Shown here one piece after another: positions 59,275 through 64,000 of a stretch of 64,000 bases of DNA. Each line of letters starts with the position of its first letter. Positions within the stretch are counted from its first letter, which is position 1. The stretch lies in assembly GCA_025093985.1 (NCBI GenBank), contig JACAAK010000008.1:744001-808000 (forward strand), given 5' to 3'. The notes below the pieces were generated by a model, which saw only the letters and a list, made by a program, of their open reading frames with translations, searched no databases and was not told where the DNA came from. This DNA comes from Calvatia gigantea (lineage: Eukaryota > Basidiomycota > Agaricomycetes > Agaricales > Lycoperdaceae). The translations under genes and the position numbers were made by a program.

Positions 59275-60309
59275 ATGGCTAATCCTACCTTCATTCGTCC
59301 GGTATCCGATACCATCGCGAAGACCACCAACACTGTTATCAGCTTGCAGACGCGAACATCTACTGTAGCATATGTAATTACCATGATCCCTTCAGAGACG
59401 GAGTGGAGCGGAGCCCCCACTTTTTCCGAAACCCAACCAGTTGTTGAAACGGAGACGAGTCTTCTTGTAACGGTGTTCACGGTCACTCTGACTCCTGTAT
59501 TTACCATCACAAAATCAGGGAGCGCGTCAGCAGTAACACCGGGTCTCAATCCCACTTCGCTCCCCTCAGTACTGGAAGCATCACTGCACTCTCCGGGAAC
59601 TTCTACACCACCAGGCTCCACGTCTTCGGCATCCTCAGCAATGCCCATTGGGACCAGGTTGCCACCCACAATCCCCTCCTCTTCCGTGTCATCATTTTCT
59701 GAACCATTGGGTCCCATATCCGCACCTCAGCCGTCACCAACTGGCTTGAACAGCTCTTCAACGGAATCCCCATTGCTCCCTCCTGGTACAACTAGTCGCA
59801 ATGCAGAGGGGTCAAATAAAATCCTTGTGCGGGTTCTGCCATCCGTGCTCCTTCCCCTATTCTTGATTATCGTTCTGACGTGCCTCGTCTTTTGGAAGCG
59901 TCGAAAGAGGAGACGTTCAGCCACCATGTCGACCCTTGTTCCGTTCACCAATTCAAGAAGCGCTTCTCGCGCTATTGGTTTTGCAAAAAACGTGTTTGTA
60001 ATGACGAAGCGGACAGAGACCACAACGGTTATTGGCGAAGAATTTCCGAGTATCTCGGGAAGATTTGACAATCCCCTTAATCTTCAGCACGGGTATAGGG
60101 GTGTCGGGGTGACATCTAGCAACAACCAGATTGAAGAAAGTGCTCTACCGGTGGTCGTTGAAGAACCAGAACTGCCTGCGGCTAGTTCGGATAATCTCGT
60201 AGTTCCAGCATCGCGGTCCGAAATCCTGGAACTACAAACTCGACTCGCGAATATCGAGGCACGGCGTATATCGTTACCCCCTCCGGATTATTCCTCTGAA
60301 AGGGGGTAA
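59275..60309 (+). CDS. Single-pass membrane protein, PPDY tail, diverged copy 3
   Basis: 344 residues, single exon. Paralogue of the 54,464 gene: same start context (MANP), Ser/Thr/Pro-rich outer part with an extra STPPGSTSSASSA segment, helix at about 184-206 (VRVLPSVLLPLFLIIVLTCL), very basic KRRKRRRS, and a tail ending in the same SEILELQTRLANIEARR and LPPPDYSSERG. The last 38 residues are identical to copies 1 and 2 although the DNA differs at several silent sites. The stop replaces the final Gln codon (CAA to TAA). Confidence 0.78.
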   Translation: MANPTFIRPVSDTIAKTTNTVISLQTRTSTVAYVITMIPSETEWSGAPTFSETQPVVETETSLLVTVFTVTLTPVFTITKSGSASAVTPGLNPTSLPSVLEASLHSPGTSTPPGSTSSASSAMPIGTRLPPTIPSSSVSSFSEPLGPISAPQPSPTGLNSSSTESPLLPPGTTSRNAEGSNKILVRVLPSVLLPLFLIIVLTCLVFWKRRKRRRSATMSTLVPFTNSRSASRAIGFAKNVFVMTKRTETTTVIGEEFPSISGRFDNPLNLQHGYRGVGVTSSNNQIEESALPVVVEEPELPAASSDNLVVPASRSEILELQTRLANIEARRISLPPPDYSSERG

Positions 60310-60646
60310 TGATGTCAGAGGATGGTTTCGACGCGACCCACATCAATCTTCTGTGGTGTGACGCCACTATGATCAAGAATATACCTTCGTTCACGACAGT
60401 AACCAGCAGATTGAACTATGTTTATTGGACTCCTTCCTCTAGACATATATCTACGCGTATTCCAGGATCGGTAGATTTCAAAATTTCTATGTACAGTCTG
60501 GGGTGTTGCGTGGTTGTAATCGAGAGGCATAATGCGGGTATCGTGGTGATACAAAGGGGTGTCAGAATAGTAATCATATCCAGTGAGTCACGCGGTGGAT
60601 ACAGAGCGGTGGATACAGACACACGAGTTCACGATATGTATGCCGG

Positions 60647-61668
60647 TCAATTCTCGTTCGACGTAATTGCAGAAGTGGACTCGGTGATCGTCCAAGAGTC
60701 CGAGTCTGATCCTTGTGTAGAGCCGGGTGATTGTGTTATGGGAGCTTCGCCAGGCCGGTTTTGATTCGTATCTCCGGGCTTACTCACCTCCGTACTTGGT
60801 TCATTCTCCGTTTTTCCTTCAGGCTCCGTAGCTGTCTCCATCTTCCTCAACGTCGACTGCAACTTCTCCACCTCCAGAGCATCTCTCCTTTTTTGCGCCT
60901 CTTCCTGTTTAGCTTTCTTCTTCGCTTCAAGCTCAGCCCTCTCTTTAAGTGTACCATCCACCCAATCCTTCACCTCTTCTACCGCCTTCTCGGGTTTGAA
61001 TTTGCAAGTCAAGAGGAATCCCTGAAGCTCAGCCGTCGTAAACGTTTTCTCTGGAATTCGTTCGGCAAATTCATTGGCAAGAGAATCAATCAGAAAGGCC
61101 TTATCCTCATCTGAAGTCCCTTCCTTAGCAGATTCTGGGGTGCAGTGGGAGAGGGGGAAAAAGCGTTTGTAAAGAGCGGCAGCTTGTTGTTTCGTAGAAT
61201 GGTAATACTGAATCTTCTTGTCGATTCGACCTGGACGAATGAGAGCATTATCGAGATCCTCGATATGGTTGGTCTGAAATTTCATCAGTGAGCGAATACA
61301 ATTTATGAAGGGGTGGACCCGACCGTAGCAAAGAGCAAAATTCCCTCTTGGCTTGCGACACCATCGAGAACGTTTAGCAATCCGGATAGTGTTACACTAC
61401 TTTTTGGAGGTCCCGGTTGATACATTCCGAATGATGGGTTGGGAGTACCATCATTACTCAACGCCTCCTCGCTGCGCGAGAACGCGCAGTCGATATCTTC
61501 CAAGAGGAAAATTGACCGTTTAGGGATGGTTCCTACAGCTGTGGCAAGCATTGAATCGTCGATTCTGAGAGCAGACGCTCAAAAAAGTGTTATGTATGGC
61601 AGTCATATAGGTGCTCACCCGCTGGCCGCCAACGACAACGAATAAATTTCGAGCCCGAGTTCGCCAGC
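60647..61668 (-). pseudogene. BCS1-like AAA ATPase, 5'-truncated copy
   Basis: Exons 61,619-61,668, 61,324-61,564 and 60,647-61,273; introns of 54 and 50 bp; 305 residues. Begins at AGELGLEIYSLSLA, then IFLLEDIDCAF (Walker B), the sensor FATTNHIEDLDNALIRPGRID and a long Lys/Glu-rich coiled tail. BCS1 helps insert the Rieske protein into mitochondrial complex III; fungi also have many BCS1-like relatives of unknown role. The Walker A exon is missing because the duplication border at 61,697 falls in the preceding intron, so this copy cannot bind ATP normally. Confidence 0.82.
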
Positions 61669-62023
61669 CTAATATTCTCGGTCAGGGGCCCTTGCGTCCA
61701 AGACAGACACTTCCGGCAGAATTAGCACAGGTATGCGTTCCAAGTCGGGCTTGTGCTGATCGTTAAGTTAGCACTCTGTATCATGCCCCAGGAGCTCCGG
61801 AGTGACTTGTTCATATAGGATGGACATCAGTGTGGCAATACTAAAACACAGGTCCTAAACGACAAGTGATGGCTAAGGACTCATATAATATTCTTGAAGC
61901 CATCAAAATCATGCAGCGCCTGGTACATCAGGTGGGATCTGAAAACTTGTTGGCATGCAACGTATGATATCAGGATAAGCCGGACGTGTTCAGCAGCTCC
62001 CGTCCACTTCACCACTCCTCTGC

Positions 62024-63058
62024 ATGGCTAATCCTACCTTCATTCGTCCGGTATCCGATACCATCGCGAAGACCACCAACACTGTTATCAGCTTGCAGAC
62101 GCGAACATCTACTGTAGCATATGTAATTACCATGATCCCTTCAGAGACGGAGTGGAGCGGAGCCCCCACCTTTTCCGAAACCCAACCAGTTGTTGAAACG
62201 GAGACGAGTCTTCTTGTAACGGTGTTCACGGTCACTCTGACTCCTGTATTTACCATCACAAAATCAGGGAGCGCGTCAGCAGTAACACCGGGTCTCAATC
62301 CCACTTCGCTCCCCTCAGTACTGGAAGCATCACTGCACTCTCCGGGAACTTCTACACCACCAGGCTCCACGTCTTCGGCATCCTCAGCAATGCCCATTGG
62401 GACCAGGTTGCCACCCACAATCCCCTCCTCTTCCGTGTCATCATTTTCTGAACCATTGGGTCCCATATCCGCACCTCAGCCGTCACCAACTGGCTTGAAC
62501 AGCTCTTCAACGGAATCCCCATTGCTCCCTCCTGGTACAACTAGTCGCAATGCAGAGGGGTCAAATAAAATCCTTGTGCAGGTTCTGCCATCCGTGCTCC
62601 TTCCCCTATTCTTGATTATCGTTCTGACGTGCCTCGTCTTTTGGAAGCGTCGAAAGAGGAGACGTTCAGCCACCATGTCGACCCTTGTTCCGTTCACCAA
62701 TTCAAGAAGCGCTTCTCGCGCTATTGGTTTTGCAAAAAACGTGTTTGTAATGACGAAGCGGACAGAGACCACAACGGTTATTGGCGAAGAATTTCCGAGT
62801 ATCTCGGGAAGATTTGACAATCCCCTTAATCTTCAGCACGGGTATAGGGGTGTCGGGGTGACATCTAGCAACAACCAGATTGAAGAAAGTGCTCTACCGG
62901 TGGTCGTTGAAGAACCAGAACTGCCTGCGGCTAGTTCGGATAATCTCGTAGTTCCAGCATCGCGGTCCGAAATCCTGGAACTACAAACTCGACTCGCGAA
63001 TATCGAGGCACGGCGTATATCGTTACCCCCTCCGGATTATTCCTCTGAAAGGGGGTAA
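62024..63058 (+). CDS. Single-pass membrane protein, PPDY tail, copy 4
   Basis: 344 residues, identical to copy 3 except Arg to Gln at the first residue of the predicted helix border (VRVLP to VQVLP). Same flanks. Confidence 0.78.
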   Translation: MANPTFIRPVSDTIAKTTNTVISLQTRTSTVAYVITMIPSETEWSGAPTFSETQPVVETETSLLVTVFTVTLTPVFTITKSGSASAVTPGLNPTSLPSVLEASLHSPGTSTPPGSTSSASSAMPIGTRLPPTIPSSSVSSFSEPLGPISAPQPSPTGLNSSSTESPLLPPGTTSRNAEGSNKILVQVLPSVLLPLFLIIVLTCLVFWKRRKRRRSATMSTLVPFTNSRSASRAIGFAKNVFVMTKRTETTTVIGEEFPSISGRFDNPLNLQHGYRGVGVTSSNNQIEESALPVVVEEPELPAASSDNLVVPASRSEILELQTRLANIEARRISLPPPDYSSERG

Positions 63059-63395
63059 TGATGTCAGAGGATGGTTTCGACGCGACCCACATCAATCTTC
63101 TGTGGTGTGACGCCACTATGATCAAGAATATACCTTCGTTCACGACAGTAACCAGCAGATTGAACTATGTTTATTGGACTCCTTCCTCTAGACATATATC
63201 TACGCGTATTCCAGGATCGGTAGATTTCAAAATTTCTATGTACAGTCTGGGGTGTTGCGTGGTTGTAATCGAGAGGCATAATGCGGGTATCGTGGTGATA
63301 CAAAGGGGTGTCAGAATAGTAATCATATCCAGTGAGTCACGCGGTGGATACAGAGCGGTGGATACAGACACACGAGTTCACGATATGTATGCCGG

Positions 63396-64000
63396 TCAAT
63401 TCTCGTTCGACGTAATTGCAGAAGTGGACTCGGTGATCGTCCAAGAGTCCGAGTCTGATCCTTGTGTAGAGCCGGGTGATTGTGTTATGGGAGCTTCGCC
63501 AGGCCGGTTTTGATTCGTATCTCCGGGCTTACTCACCTCCGTACTTGGTTCATTCTCCGTTTTTCCTTCAGGCTCCGTAGCTGTCTCCATCTTCCTCAAC
63601 GTCGACTGCAACTTCTCCACCTCCAGAGCATCTCTCCTTTTTTGCGCCTCTTCCTGTTTAGCTTTCTTCTTCGCTTCAAGCTCAGCCCTCTCTTTAAGTG
63701 TACCATCCACCCAATCCTTCACCTCTTCTACCGCCTTCTCGGGTTTGAATTTGCAAGTCAAGAGGAATCCCTGAAGCTCAGCCGTCGTAAACGTTTTCTC
63801 TGGAATTCGTTCGGCAAATTCATTGGCAAGAGAATCAATCAGAAAGGCCTTATCCTCATCTGAAGTCCCTTCCTTAGCAGATTCTGGGGTGCAGTGGGAG
63901 AGGGGGAAAAAGCGTTTGTAAAGAGCGGCAGCTTGTTGTTTCGTAGAATGGTAATACTGAATCTTCTTGTCGATTCGACCTGGACGAATGAGAGCATTAT
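63396..64000 (-). CDS. BCS1-like AAA ATPase, C-terminal exon, continues beyond window
   Basis: Same as the last exon of the 60,647-61,668 copy; open to the window edge. Because the duplication presumably started from this copy, it may be the intact gene; its Walker A exon would lie to the right of the window. Confidence 0.8.
   Translation of the reverse strand, partial: NALIRPGRIDKKIQYYHSTKQQAAALYKRFFPLSHCTPESAKEGTSDEDKAFLIDSLANEFAERIPEKTFTTAELQGFLLTCKFKPEKAVEEVKDWVDGTLKERAELEAKKKAKQEEAQKRRDALEVEKLQSTLRKMETATEPEGKTENEPSTEVSKPGDTNQNRPGEAPITQSPGSTQGSDSDSWTITESTSAITSNEN

Larger units (their letters stand above)
58904..61697. repeat. Segmental duplication C, first copy
   Basis: A unit of about 2,794 bp repeated from 61,698 to beyond the window end. 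The copies differ by a 45-bp length change near 59,065/61,862 and very few substitutions. It holds a PPDY membrane-protein gene and the convergent 3' part of a BCS1-like gene. Confidence 0.93.
61698..64000. repeat. Segmental duplication C, second copy (runs out of window)
   Basis: Matches 58,904-61,2xx with the offset changing from 2,794 to 2,749 at the 45-bp indel. The window ends inside it. Confidence 0.92.

Noticed and set aside
60309..60764. 151-codon ORF starting at the stop of the PPDY gene, and its copy at 63,058
   Set aside because: Lies in the 3' flank and overlaps the end of the BCS1-like gene on the other strand; identical copies only reflect the recent duplication.

Overview
The window looks like nuclear DNA of a filamentous fungus, most likely a mushroom-forming basidiomycete (Agaricomycetes). 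The evidence is short GT-AG introns (44-75 bp) that restore frames cleanly, chromodomain Ty3 and Ty1/copia retrotransposons, a heme-thiolate peroxidase of the fungal peroxidase-2 family, a BCS1-like AAA ATPase, and many single-pass membrane proteins. This is inference from gene content; no rRNA or mitochondrial marker is present.

Positions 1-24,400 are a nested transposon graveyard. An outer Ty1/copia element (minus strand, LTRs at 82-497 and 14,701-15,271) is split by an intact-ended Ty3 chromovirus (693-6,742, 5-bp target duplication CTCCT). It also carries a second Ty3 fragment (10,918-11,950) and an internal duplication (11,960-13,080). LTR debris, a 262-bp tandem repeat, an inverted copia gag fragment and a second Ty3 chromovirus (17,482-23,709) follow. 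Both Ty3 elements carry an extra ORF after pol, starting 6 nt past the pol stop, and a PBS complementary to their own LTR. Their decay is dominated by CpG transitions.

Positions 24,400-33,100 hold a broken unknown gene, an F-box-like gene, a heme-thiolate peroxidase gene, and a membrane-protein gene cut by a duplicated F-box segment plus 268 C followed by 159 T. That homopolymer block is very probably an assembly artefact.

Positions 33,200-64,000 are dominated by a local, tandemly expanding group of single-pass membrane proteins. Most have an N-terminal outer part, a Ser/Thr-rich stalk, one membrane helix, a basic juxtamembrane stretch, a short coiled coil and a C-terminal PPxY motif. Copies range from diverged and broken (units of about 4.7 kb at 33.3-43.0 kb) to nearly identical (53.9-58.5 kb and 58.9-64.0 kb). 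Two ordinary housekeeping-type genes sit inside the array, head to head: an F-box-like gene (46,272-47,359) and an OTU deubiquitinase (47,504-49,725). A 1.8-kb foldback element with 733-bp inverted arms has inserted at 51,622-53,425; a paralogous empty site survives at about 58,516. The last duplication copies a membrane-protein gene together with the convergent 3' part of a BCS1-like ATPase, cutting that ATPase before its Walker A exon.
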